The translations under genes and the position numbers were made by a program. From Acidobacteriota bacterium (lineage in GTDB: Bacteria > Acidobacteriota > Polarisedimenticolia > JACPZX01): a DNA stretch of 64,000 nt. Shown here piece after piece: positions 18,801 to 26,304 of the stretch. The notes beneath the pieces are model-generated. The model ran no database searches. It worked only from the letters and a program-made list of their open reading frames with translations, and was not told the origin of the DNA. Every line of letters begins with the position of its first letter. Within the stretch, counting starts at the first letter, position 1. The stretch is taken from contig JACPZX010000120.1 of NCBI GenBank assembly GCA_016195325.1, forward strand, positions 1-64,000. The letters run 5' to 3'.

Positions 18801-18984
18801 CCGCGGCCGCCGCATGCTCGCCGATGCGCGAGGCGACCTGCCCGGCGAGGACGTGCTGCCGCGCCTGGACGTACATCTCGATGGCCTCGCGCGGATGGCC
18901 GGCGAGATCGTAGAGGTCGCCCGCGCGGGAGTGATCTCCGCGCTTGGCGGCGCGCCTCGCCTCCTTGAGCAGATCGGCCGTCAT
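15828..18984 (-). CDS. TPR protein with two tandem Ser/Thr protein kinase domains (frameshifted)
   Basis: Read with one base removed from the homopolymer at 16183-16191, this is a 1051-residue protein: about 480 residues of TPR-like repeats, a Pro/Ala-rich linker, kinase 1 (about 520-775) and kinase 2 (about 785-1040). Kinase 1 has 'LGRGSYGEV', 'VAVKRF', 'LHRDIRPENLF' and 'LGDFGLKA'; its catalytic-loop Lys is Arg. Kinase 2 has 'LGIGGMGRVYQA', 'VAIKVL', 'IIHRDIKPQNILL' and 'ILDFGIAR', then the slip, then 'MGSPKYMSPEQVQALPLDAR' and 'DIYSLGVVMYFVFTGREPF' in the other frame. No transmembrane segment, so a cytosolic signalling hub is likely. ATG at 18984 overlaps the DUF72 stop. Confidence 0.82.
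16183..16191. other. Nine-base C/G homopolymer where the kinase reading frame breaks
   Basis: On the coding (minus) strand the DFG loop continues as GGC followed by nine G and then CGAG. With eight G the frame joins 'ILDFGIARGGG' to 'EGDLTTTGFVMGSPKYM' without loss, which is the normal activation loop. With nine G the frame runs into nonsense. Either an assembly or sequencing error or a real length change. Confidence 0.8.
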
Positions 18985-19904
18985 GGGCGCTCTCCGGCGA
19001 AAGGGAACGCTCCCTGCGTGGGCGCGCGGCCGGGCGCCTCCGGAACGAAAGCCTCCGCGCGATCGGCGAGGCGCGGGAAGGCCGCCAGGATCCCCGGCGG
19101 CGCCTTCACCCGCGTCGATTCGATCATCGATCGAAGCTCCAGTGCGTTCGTCACGGCCTGCCCGCCGAAATGATTGTTCGCGATGACCATCACGTCGCTC
19201 GCCTTGGCGGCGAGCTGCGTGATCCGCTGCGCCCATCCCGAGAGCTCCTCGGCCGGGTACAGGTAGTCGTAGCGGCGGTCCCGCCCCGCCCCCTCCTCGA
19301 ACCACGCCGCCGCGTTCCGGCCGTGAAGCCTCACGTACGCCAGAGGCGCGGTCACGTGGGCCGTTGGGTGAATATTGGCCGAGATGGCCGGTTGATCGAG
19401 ATTGCAGAAGGATATTCCGCGCTTCCTCAGGAGAGAGAGGAGATCGCCCTTCAGCCACGACGCGTGCCGGACTTCGACGACAAGCCCGAAATCCCCGAAT
19501 CTCTCCGACAGATCCGACAATCGGCTCCGGCTCGCCGCCGTGTCGTGGAACGAGTAGGGGAACTGGAGGAGTATCGCGCGGAGCTTCCCGGCGTCGCGGA
19601 GCGGCTGCATCGCGAGCCGGAAGGCCTTCTCCGCCTCGCGCATCTCCGCTTCGGGAGTCGCGTCGTGCGTGAAGCCGCGCCAGAGCTTGGCCGTGAACGC
19701 GAACCGCTCGAAAGGGGCCGTGCGGCGCGCCCATCCGGCGGCGGCCGACGCGGTGGGGATGCGGTAGAACGACGCGTTGATCTCGACGGCGTCGAGGTAC
19801 GCGGCGAGCCACGAGAGCGGGTCGAACCCCCGGCCCCGCGGCTTCGGATAGACGATTCCGTCCCAGTCAGGGTAGGACCAGCCGGCACTTCCCATGCGGA
19901 TCAA
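18981..19904 (-). CDS. DUF72 (YecE-like) TIM-barrel protein
   Basis: 307 residues from the TTG at 19904, giving the family-type opening 'MIRMGSAGWSYPDWDGIVYP'; GGAG stands 9 bases upstream. An ATG three codons later (19895) is the alternative. DUF72 blocks are clear: 'DAVEINASFYRIPTA', 'FAFTAKLWRGFTHD', 'ILLQFPYSF', 'LVVEVRHASWL', 'AYVRLHGRN' and 'VMVIANNHFGGQAVTNALEL'. The family has an unknown function. The stop overlaps the kinase ATG, so the two are coupled. Confidence 0.9.
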   Translation of the reverse strand: MIRMGSAGWSYPDWDGIVYPKPRGRGFDPLSWLAAYLDAVEINASFYRIPTASAAAGWARRTAPFERFAFTAKLWRGFTHDATPEAEMREAEKAFRLAMQPLRDAGKLRAILLQFPYSFHDTAASRSRLSDLSERFGDFGLVVEVRHASWLKGDLLSLLRKRGISFCNLDQPAISANIHPTAHVTAPLAYVRLHGRNAAAWFEEGAGRDRRYDYLYPAEELSGWAQRITQLAAKASDVMVIANNHFGGQAVTNALELRSMIESTRVKAPPGILAAFPRLADRAEAFVPEAPGRAPTQGAFPFAGERP

Positions 19905-19978
19905 GTCGGGGCGCTCCGTCCAGAGGACACCGGGCCAATCTAGGAACCCCGGAGTGGGGAGTCCACCGCCCCTTCGCC

Positions 19979-21208
19979 TCAGTGAGCCGGGGCCGACTGC
20001 GCGAGCGCCGCCAGGGCCGTGCGCGTGGCGCTGCTCGACCCGTTGATCTCGATGACCTTGGAGAGCTCCCGCGTCGCCTGGTCGTGCCGCCCCATCGACA
20101 TGAAGATCGATCCGCGGCTCAACAGCGCATGGCAGAGCGTCGCCTCGTCGGGGCGCTGCTCGATCGCGCGGCTCAGCGCGGCGAGGGCGAGATCGAACCT
20201 CTCCTTCTTCTCGTAGGCGCGGGCGAGGATCAGGTGGGCCGAGGGGTACTGCGGCGTGATCTCGATCGCCTTCCGCGCGAGGCGGATCGTCGCGTCGGGA
20301 TCGCGGAAGCCCGCGGCGCTCGCGCGATCGAAGAGGACGAACGCGTCGTGCGAGAGGGCGCCCGCCGCGAGGCGGCGCGCCTGATCGAGATACTCGCGGA
20401 CCATGAACAAGCCGGGGCTGATCCTCTCGGCCCGCTCGAAGCAACGGATCGCGTCGCCGTGCCGCTCGAGGCGCAACCGGACGTAGCCGAGCTGGTAATG
20501 GGCGTTGGCCCATCCTGGGGCGGCCTCCGCGCAGCGCCGGAAGGCCGCCTCCGCGTCGAGAAGCCGCGCGTCGCCGCAGTGCTCCCATCCCGAGTCGAAC
20601 TCCCTGGCCGCCCCCTCGAGCGCCGCCTCGCTCCGGCGGTGGGCGCGCATGCGCCGAGCGCCTCGCCGCCGGGCCCCGCGCGTCCCCCGCCACGGCTCGA
20701 TCGCGCCGCCGGGGGCGACGAGGACGTCGGCCGCGTGCACGACGACGGTCTCGGAGATGCGGAACTCGACGAGGCCGTCGCCCGCCGCGCCGCAGAAGAC
20801 GTCGTGGAGGTGGAGGTGCACCAGATCGCGCTCGTCCCCCTCGATCGCCAGGAGCTCCTCCTTGAGGCGGCGCGCGAAAGTGCGCGCCTCCCGGAGGCCG
20901 TCGGCGCGCGAGACGCCGTACTCCATCGCGACGCGATGCCCGATCTCGGCGAGCGTCACCTTTCCGTCCATCAGCTCCCAGCACCGGGCCGCCACGGCGT
21001 TCAGCGCCAGCCCCTCGCACTGCTTCGGGAAGGCGAGGATCATCTCGCCGTCCCTCACGAGCGTGGTGACCGCGGGGTGCCGGAGCAGGATCGCGGAGGG
21101 CCCGGGGATGCCGGCGGCGCGGCGGGCGCGGCGGGCGCGCGAGCCCCGGAGCGACCACGCGAGCTCCGCGGCGGCGCGGAGAAAGGCCATGACAGCGAAT
21201 GCGATCAT
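19979..21208 (-). CDS. PqqD-like domain fused to TPR repeats
   Basis: 409 residues from the ATG at 21208 (GGAAGG 11 bases upstream); a GTG at 21304 would add an implausible Pro-rich tail. Residues about 30-125 look like a PqqD-type winged helix: 'LRHPAVTTLVRDGEMILAFP' then 'LNAVAARCWELMDGKVTLAE' and 'LKEELLAIEGDERD'. Residues about 225-400 are TPR repeats ('GWANAHYQLGYVRLRLERHG'). PqqD domains bind leader peptides in peptide-modifying systems, but no radical SAM enzyme or precursor is nearby. Gene order PqqD-TPR, DUF72, TPR-dual kinase suggests a shared signalling or scaffold role. Confidence 0.72.
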   Translation of the reverse strand: MIAFAVMAFLRAAAELAWSLRGSRARRARRAAGIPGPSAILLRHPAVTTLVRDGEMILAFPKQCEGLALNAVAARCWELMDGKVTLAEIGHRVAMEYGVSRADGLREARTFARRLKEELLAIEGDERDLVHLHLHDVFCGAAGDGLVEFRISETVVVHAADVLVAPGGAIEPWRGTRGARRRGARRMRAHRRSEAALEGAAREFDSGWEHCGDARLLDAEAAFRRCAEAAPGWANAHYQLGYVRLRLERHGDAIRCFERAERISPGLFMVREYLDQARRLAAGALSHDAFVLFDRASAAGFRDPDATIRLARKAIEITPQYPSAHLILARAYEKKERFDLALAALSRAIEQRPDEATLCHALLSRGSIFMSMGRHDQATRELSKVIEINGSSSATRTALAALAQSAPAH

Positions 21209-21338
21209 CGTCGGTCGTGCCTTCCGGGGCGGCGACGCCGGCAGGGGGCGCGGCGGCGACGCCGAAAGTATACGGGGATCGGGAGCGCGCGCCATCGGCT
21301 CCACTGAAAATTTTCGCCAAACCGTCGCGCCGCTAGGG

Positions 21339-21344
21339 TATGAT
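21339..21344 (+). promoter_or_regulatory. Possible -10 hexamer TATGAT upstream of the DegT gene
   Basis: The 216-base gap 21209-21424 between divergent genes must hold promoters for both. TATGAT at 21339-21344 (5 of 6 to TATAAT) lies 80 bases before the aminotransferase ATG, in a short AT-rich patch; a matching -35 is not evident. Nothing else is seen in the gap. Confidence 0.3.
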
Positions 21345-21424
21345 CGCCGTCTCCCCGGAGTGCACTCAGGGGGTACTCTTCACGCGGCGCCGCGGCGGGC
21401 GCCGGATCGACGGGGAACCAGCGG

Positions 21425-22621
21425 ATGAATGACATCGAGAGAACCACGACCGCCCCGGTGGCGGCCGTCACGGCGCGCCAGCGCCGGCTGACGACACCGA
21501 TACCTTTCATCGATCTCGCGGCCCAGCACCGGGCCCTCGAGCGCCCCATCCGCGAGGCCTTCGCCCGCGTGCTCGAGGGATCCGAGTTCGTCCTGGGCGA
21601 GGAGGTCGAGGCCTTCGAGCGGGAGTTCGCCTCGTTCCTCGGCGCGCGGCACGCGATCGGCGTCGCGAGCGGGCTCGACGCGATCACCCTCTCGCTCTGG
21701 GCCCTCGACGTCGGCAAGGGGGACGAGGTCATCCTGCCGGCAAATTCGTTCATCTCGACCGCGCTCGCCGTCTCGGCGGCGGGGGCGAAGCCGGTCCTGG
21801 TCGACGTCGACCCGGTCCGGTACACGATCGACGCCGAGGCCGTCGCCGCGGCGATCACGAAGAGGACGAAGGCGATCCTCCCCGTGCACCTCTACGGGCA
21901 GAGCGCCGACATGGCCCCACTCAAGGATCTCGCCGCGACGAAGGGGATCGCTCTCGTCGAGGACGCCTGCCAGGCGCACGGCGCCGCGACGGACGCGGCG
22001 AAGTGCGGCACGATGTCGGACGCCGGCTGCTTCTCGTTCTACCCGAGCAAGAACCTCGGGGCGTTAGGCGATGGCGGCATGATCGTCACCGAGCGTGACG
22101 ACGTCGCCGAGAAGGTCCGGCTCCTGCGCAACTACGGCCAGAACGCCCGGTACGAGCACGTCGTCAAGGGGGTCAACTCGCGCCTCGACTCCGTCCAGGC
22201 GGCGGTCCTCAGGGTGAAGCTCCGGCACCTGGGCAAGTGGAACGAGGCGAGGCGCCGGCACGCGACCCACTACGATCACGCCCTCAAGGACCTCCCGGTG
22301 GTTCCGCCGGGCGAAGCGCCGGGCACGACGCACTGCTATCACCTGTACGTCATCCGCGCGCCGCGTCGCAACGATCTGAAGGCGCACCTCGAGGCGACCG
22401 GCATCTCGTGCGGAGTGCACTACCCGATCCCGATCCATCTCCAGCCGGCCTTCGCCGATCTGAAGCTGGGCCCGGGTTCGTTCCCCGTCGCCGAGCGCCT
22501 CGCCGGCGAGATCCTCTCGCTCCCGATCTTCCCCGAGATGGCCGACTCCGACGTCGACACCGTCTGCGCCGGCATCGCCGCCTTCTACGCCCAGGGGACG
22601 GCCGCCGCGGCCGGCGGCTGA
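21425..22621 (+). CDS. DegT/DnrJ/EryC1/StrS-family sugar aminotransferase
   Basis: 398 residues, PLP enzyme that aminates nucleotide-linked keto sugars. It has 'PIPFIDLAAQHRAL', 'GEEVEAFEREFASFLGARHA', 'VGKGDEVILPANSFISTALA', 'VHLYGQSADM', 'VEDACQAHGA' and the PLP-lysine motif 'FYPSKNLGALGDGG' (Lys about 209), then 'GVNSRLDSVQAAVL'. The first 25 residues are extra and low-complexity. A short glycosyltransferase-like gene follows, and a carbamoyltransferase is nearby, so a decorated surface glycan or natural-product sugar is plausible. The keto-sugar substrate is not determined. Confidence 0.94.
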   Translation: MNDIERTTTAPVAAVTARQRRLTTPIPFIDLAAQHRALERPIREAFARVLEGSEFVLGEEVEAFEREFASFLGARHAIGVASGLDAITLSLWALDVGKGDEVILPANSFISTALAVSAAGAKPVLVDVDPVRYTIDAEAVAAAITKRTKAILPVHLYGQSADMAPLKDLAATKGIALVEDACQAHGAATDAAKCGTMSDAGCFSFYPSKNLGALGDGGMIVTERDDVAEKVRLLRNYGQNARYEHVVKGVNSRLDSVQAAVLRVKLRHLGKWNEARRRHATHYDHALKDLPVVPPGEAPGTTHCYHLYVIRAPRRNDLKAHLEATGISCGVHYPIPIHLQPAFADLKLGPGSFPVAERLAGEILSLPIFPEMADSDVDTVCAGIAAFYAQGTAAAAGG

Positions 22622-22658
22622 TCGAGCCGGTCGCCCGGGAACGGTTCGAGCGGACACG

Positions 22659-23393
22659 ATGGCATCGAGCTCATCATCGGGCGGACCGCTGATCGGGATC
22701 CGCCCCTCGAAGAAACCGGAAGCGCAGGCCGCCGCCTCCGCCGAGATCAGCGTCGTGCTGCCGCTGTCGGCGTGCGCCGGGGAGCCGGGGGACGCCATCG
22801 AGCGGGCGGTCACGGGGCTCGAGGCGGGCGGTGAGCCCTTCGAGCTACTGGTCGTGGCGCCAGCCGGAATCGCGTCTGCGGATCCCCGGGTTCGCTTCGT
22901 GACGTGCGCCGAGGGGTCCGATCGCGGCGAGGAGCTTCGCGCCGGTGTTCTCGCCGCGGCTACGGAGTTCATCGTGCCGCTGCTCTCGGGAGCCATCCCG
23001 GCTGCCGGCGAGACGAGGGCGCTTCGCGAGGCGATGGAGTCGTTCGGCGCGTACTCGTACCTGCCGGGTTCCCCCGCCGCGGACCTGGCGATGGTCGTGA
23101 GAGCGAGGAGTCTGACGCGGAGAGTCGTCGTCTACGGTCTCGTCGGCGTCTACGGCAGCGATTTCTCAGGCCCCGTGATGTTCAGGCGAGCTCTGTTCGA
23201 AAGGATCGGCGCGGACAAGTCGGGCGCCCCGCGCTCGCTTCTGGAAATCGCCGTGCGGGCGAAACGCACGGGCTGCGCGGTTCGCAGCGTTCCGCTCCCC
23301 GAGGAGCCTGCCAGTCACGGCCGGAATGTCCCGCTTGCCGAGGTCTGGCGGGTGAGGCTGAGAGTGCGTGCGGCAGCCCTGAAGTCCGACTAG
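22659..23393 (+). CDS. Degenerate GT2-like glycosyltransferase
   Basis: 244 residues. The core 'AEISVVLPLSACAGEPGDAI', 'LEAGGEPFELLVVAP' and the late 'FSGPVMFRRALFERIGA' plus 'LLEIAVRAKRTGCAVRSVPL' follow the outline of GT-A family 2 polyprenyl-phosphate glycosyltransferases. The nucleotide-binding DxD is not visible: where it should be, the chain reads 'ATEFIVPLLSGAIPAAGETR'. It may be inactive or a diverged enzyme. ATG at 22659, 37 bases after the aminotransferase gene. Its last 4 bases overlap the convergent CopG gene. Confidence 0.55.
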   Translation: MASSSSSGGPLIGIRPSKKPEAQAAASAEISVVLPLSACAGEPGDAIERAVTGLEAGGEPFELLVVAPAGIASADPRVRFVTCAEGSDRGEELRAGVLAAATEFIVPLLSGAIPAAGETRALREAMESFGAYSYLPGSPAADLAMVVRARSLTRRVVVYGLVGVYGSDFSGPVMFRRALFERIGADKSGAPRSLLEIAVRAKRTGCAVRSVPLPEEPASHGRNVPLAEVWRVRLRVRAAALKSD

Positions 23394-23671
23394 TTGAGGC
23401 GATTGTCCGCGGACTTCAGCTCCTTCTCGATGCGCTCGGCGAGAAAGAGCTTCAGCAGGGACTGATAGGGGACGTCCCGCTTGTTCGCGAGGAGTTTGAT
23501 CTCCTCGAGCATCAATTCGGGCAACCGCAGCGATATCGTCTTCAGGGAGGGTTGGAGGTTGGAAGCAAGGAATCTCCCGCCTTTCTTCCAGTCGACGTAC
23601 TTCGTCGAATCCGCTCTCGCCCAGAAGCGCCTCTCGTCATCCTCCGACTTGAACTTCGGGATCTTTTTCAT
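23390..23671 (-). CDS. CopG-type (PF12441-like) antitoxin, no partner toxin seen
   Basis: 93 residues beginning 'MKKIPKFKSEDDERRFWARA' and ending with the ribbon-helix-helix-like part 'LKTISLRLPELMLEEIKLLA' followed by 'NKRDVPYQSLLKLFLAERIE'. This is the classic layout of CopG-family antitoxins that usually accompany BrnT-like toxins. Upstream on the same strand is the carbamoyltransferase gene and downstream a convergent glycosyltransferase; no small toxin gene is adjacent, so it is orphaned. ATG at 23671. Possible residual DNA-binding regulator. Confidence 0.82.
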   Translation of the reverse strand: MKKIPKFKSEDDERRFWARADSTKYVDWKKGGRFLASNLQPSLKTISLRLPELMLEEIKLLANKRDVPYQSLLKLFLAERIEKELKSADNRLN

Positions 23672-23718
23672 GGCGCCTGGTACACCTTCCTTTCTCTTCG
23701 ATTCATGTCCGGCGCCGC

Positions 23719-25479
23719 CTACTTCGCTGCCCTTCCGTTCCCCTTCACCCAGAACGGCCCGATCGCCAGGTAGTCGAGCCCCGACTGCAGGAAGGCCCGC
23801 ACGGCGTCGTTCGGGGAGCAGACGATCGGCTCCTCGTGCATGTTGTAGCTGGTGTTCACGACGGCGGGGACCCCCGAGAGCTTCCGGTACTCGTCGATGA
23901 GGCGGTAGTACGACGGGTTCTGTTCCTTCGTGACGAACTGGGGCCGCGCGGTGCCGTCCACGTGGACGACGGCGGGGCAGCTCTTCTTCATCCAGTCGGT
24001 GCAGTCGTACGTGATCGTCATGAACTCCGCCGCGTACTTCGACGGCGCGACGTTCAGGTAGCACTGGTCGGCGTAGTCGATGAGCGTGGACGGCGCGAAG
24101 GGCATGAACTCGGTCCGCTTGAGCGCCTTGTTGAGCCAGTCGTTGATCGTCGCGTCGCGGGCGTGGTACAGGATCGAGCGGTTCCCGAGCGCGCGCGGGC
24201 CGTACTCCATCTTCCCGTTGAAGCGGCAGACGACCTTCCCGGCGTGGATCGCCTCGGCGGCCGTCCTCGCGGGGTCCTCGGGCCTCTCGTACGCGAGGCC
24301 GTGCGCCCTCAGCTCCGACTCGATCTCGGCGTCGCTGTACTCGGGCCCCAGGTAGACGTGCGGGATCGCCTTCGGCTCGAGGCGCTTCCCGTTCTTGCGG
24401 AGCTCGCGGTCCCAGGCCTTCAGCGCCGCGCCGAGGGGCTGGCCGGTGTCGCCCATGCCGGGGTGAATCGAGACACCCGTCACGCCGGGGATCCCCTGGA
24501 TCCTCTGGTTCATCTTCACGTTCGCGCAGACGCCGCCGGCGAGGATGATGTTCTTCTGGCCGGTCGCCTCGACGGCGCGCCGGATCGCGAGGGTGACGGT
24601 CTCCTCGAGGACCCGCTGGAAGGCGGCGGACAGGTCCTCGCGCTTCGGTGAGCCGAAGTACGAGGGGAGTTTCTTCGTCCGGACGTACTCGGTGTGGAGC
24701 GAGAAGACGAGGGGGCTGACCCGCAGCTCCATCCCCTCGGTCCACATCAGCGCGCGGACCTTGTCGTACTCCCTGTCGGGGTCGCCGTAGGCGGCGAGGC
24801 CTGTGATCTTCCCGGCGTGGCGCCGCGGGTTGAATCCCAGGATGCGCGTGATGAGCTTGTAGAAGGCGCCGGGGGAGTGGGGCCAGGGCGTGGCGGCGAC
24901 GCGCCGGAACTCGCCGTCCTTCACCGTCTCGATGACGAAGCTGTGCTCCCAGTCGGACCCCTCCACGACCGCGCTCAGGCACTCCCGGTACGGCCCGGTG
25001 AAGTACGACGTCGCCGAGTGGCAGTCGTGGTGAGGGACGTGAACGATGCGCCCGCGAAACCCAGGGAGCTTCGCGAGGACCTTCGCGAGGCGCCGCTTGT
25101 AGATCAGCGTGTACTGCGGGATGCCCGTCGAGAGAGCGGCGTTGTACAGGTACGCGAGCGGCCCGCCGACGACCGAGCCGTTGGGGAAGACGGTCATCGA
25201 CATGCTCTTCCCCTTCGTGTAGAGGAAGGGCTTGTAGATGTACGACGCGTAGTGCCTCAGCTTCTTCGCGGGCTCGAACCCCGAGAGGGCGATGACGTCG
25301 ATCTGAGACGCCTTGACGCCGGCGATCCGGAGGCACTCGAGGGCGCTCAGGGCGGGGGCCGCCTCGTCCATCTTCACGCGCGTGAGGCGCTCCTCGTTGA
25401 TGACGGCGAGGATCCGGCCGTCCTCGAGCAGCGCCGCGCCGCTCTCGTGCGTCTCGTAGGCCAGTCCAAGGATCTTCAT
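23719..25479 (-). CDS. Carbamoyltransferase (NodU/CmcH family)
   Basis: 586 residues. The N-terminal ASKHA-fold part starts 'MKILGLAYETHESGAALLED' and has 'HVPHHDCHSATSYFTGPY' with the catalytic/metal histidines and 'NIILAGGVCANVKMNQRI'; the C-terminal part has 'VVCRFNGKMEYGPRALGNRS' and 'SGVPAVVNTSYNMHEEPIV'. The family moves a carbamoyl group from carbamoyl phosphate, through carbamoyl-adenylate, to a hydroxyl of a sugar or antibiotic. Acceptor unknown; the sugar aminotransferase 1 kb away hints at a sugar. ATG at 25479. The 47-base gap before the CopG gene allows co-transcription. Confidence 0.93.
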   Translation of the reverse strand: MKILGLAYETHESGAALLEDGRILAVINEERLTRVKMDEAAPALSALECLRIAGVKASQIDVIALSGFEPAKKLRHYASYIYKPFLYTKGKSMSMTVFPNGSVVGGPLAYLYNAALSTGIPQYTLIYKRRLAKVLAKLPGFRGRIVHVPHHDCHSATSYFTGPYRECLSAVVEGSDWEHSFVIETVKDGEFRRVAATPWPHSPGAFYKLITRILGFNPRRHAGKITGLAAYGDPDREYDKVRALMWTEGMELRVSPLVFSLHTEYVRTKKLPSYFGSPKREDLSAAFQRVLEETVTLAIRRAVEATGQKNIILAGGVCANVKMNQRIQGIPGVTGVSIHPGMGDTGQPLGAALKAWDRELRKNGKRLEPKAIPHVYLGPEYSDAEIESELRAHGLAYERPEDPARTAAEAIHAGKVVCRFNGKMEYGPRALGNRSILYHARDATINDWLNKALKRTEFMPFAPSTLIDYADQCYLNVAPSKYAAEFMTITYDCTDWMKKSCPAVVHVDGTARPQFVTKEQNPSYYRLIDEYRKLSGVPAVVNTSYNMHEEPIVCSPNDAVRAFLQSGLDYLAIGPFWVKGNGRAAK

Positions 25480-25596
25480 GCGTGCCGGGCTCTCCTCTGT
25501 GGGGTCGGGGGCGGATACAGATAGCGCAGGATCCGACCGCGGTCAAGCCAACTCCATGACGGGCCGGGCGTTAGCGTCGAAATCGTCGAGGGCGGC

Positions 25597-26247
25597 TCAG
25601 AGGTGAGGGGGTGAGCAGCTCCTGGGGCCCTGGTCCTCGATGACGAGGACCGCCTCACCGGGGACGAGGTTCCATCCGGGGACCTGCCCGCAGCCGTGCG
25701 AGAGGACGCCGCCGGAGCCGGCGTCGATCCGGGTGACGATCGCCGAGGCGCTGAGACCGCAGTCGAGGCAGAGATCCTCGGGGGTCAAGAGGGCGGTGTG
25801 GTAGTCCACCGGATACAGGTTGATCCCCTTCGGCGCCGTCCCGAGGTCCGAGATGGGCAGCGTCTTGAAGAGGACGTCCGTCCCCGCGAGGGCGCCGTCC
25901 CGCGCGATGATGTCGAGGACGACGACGCCGCGCCCGTCGAGGAGCTGGAACTGCGGCGCCGCCGAGGCGCACGAGTGCGAGAAGATCTGACCCTGGCCGT
26001 CGAACTGGATGATCTCGCCGTCGGGGCCGAGGTGCAGATCCGCGCAGAGCTTCGTCAGCCCGAACCGCCCCTGGTAGGAGCTGCGCGGCGGGAGGGCGAG
26101 CATGTTGAAACCCCGCGGGCGCGCGCCGGCGGCGAAGACATGCGTCTGGGAGTAGAACCCTTCGTTCGAGGCCGGGAGGCGGCCCTGCGTGAGGAAGGCG
26201 AGCAGGAGGGCGATCCCCACCGCAATCCCCGCTTTCGCCCGGCCCAT
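25597..26247 (-). CDS. Secreted protein of unknown function
   Basis: 216 residues from the ATG at 26247, preceded by a strong purine run GGGAGGGGG. A signal peptide ('GIAVGIALLLAFLTQGRLPA') is followed by a mostly beta-like chain with four cysteines in the second half ('CLDCGLSASAIVTRIDAGSG', 'HGCGQVPGWNLVPGEA'). I do not recognise the family. The phrases 'GINLYPVDYHTALLTPEDLC' and 'PGWNLVPGEAVLVIED' recall repeat modules of secreted proteins in related genomes, but this is impression only. It diverges from the acyl-CoA synthetase gene. Confidence 0.7.
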   Translation of the reverse strand: MGRAKAGIAVGIALLLAFLTQGRLPASNEGFYSQTHVFAAGARPRGFNMLALPPRSSYQGRFGLTKLCADLHLGPDGEIIQFDGQGQIFSHSCASAAPQFQLLDGRGVVVLDIIARDGALAGTDVLFKTLPISDLGTAPKGINLYPVDYHTALLTPEDLCLDCGLSASAIVTRIDAGSGGVLSHGCGQVPGWNLVPGEAVLVIEDQGPRSCSPPHL

Positions 26248-26289
26248 GCCCCCTCCCCTCGGGAAAGTATACCCTTCAGCCGCGCCGCT

Positions 26290-26294
26290 GGAGG
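26290..26294 (+). promoter_or_regulatory. Shine-Dalgarno GGAGG supporting a TTG start
   Basis: GGAGG lies 10 bases before the TTG at 26305, which is where family similarity of the acyl-CoA synthetase begins. The open frame extends 600 bases upstream, but only as antisense of the secreted-protein gene. Confidence 0.6.
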
Positions 26295-26304
26295 CCCGAA
26301 TCGC

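Noticed and set aside
16084-19173. A 1029-codon open frame on the plus strand opposite the kinase gene
   Set aside because: It is the GC-rich antisense shadow of the TPR-kinase gene; composition is Arg/Glu/Leu-rich with no domain and the opposite strand has clear kinase motifs.
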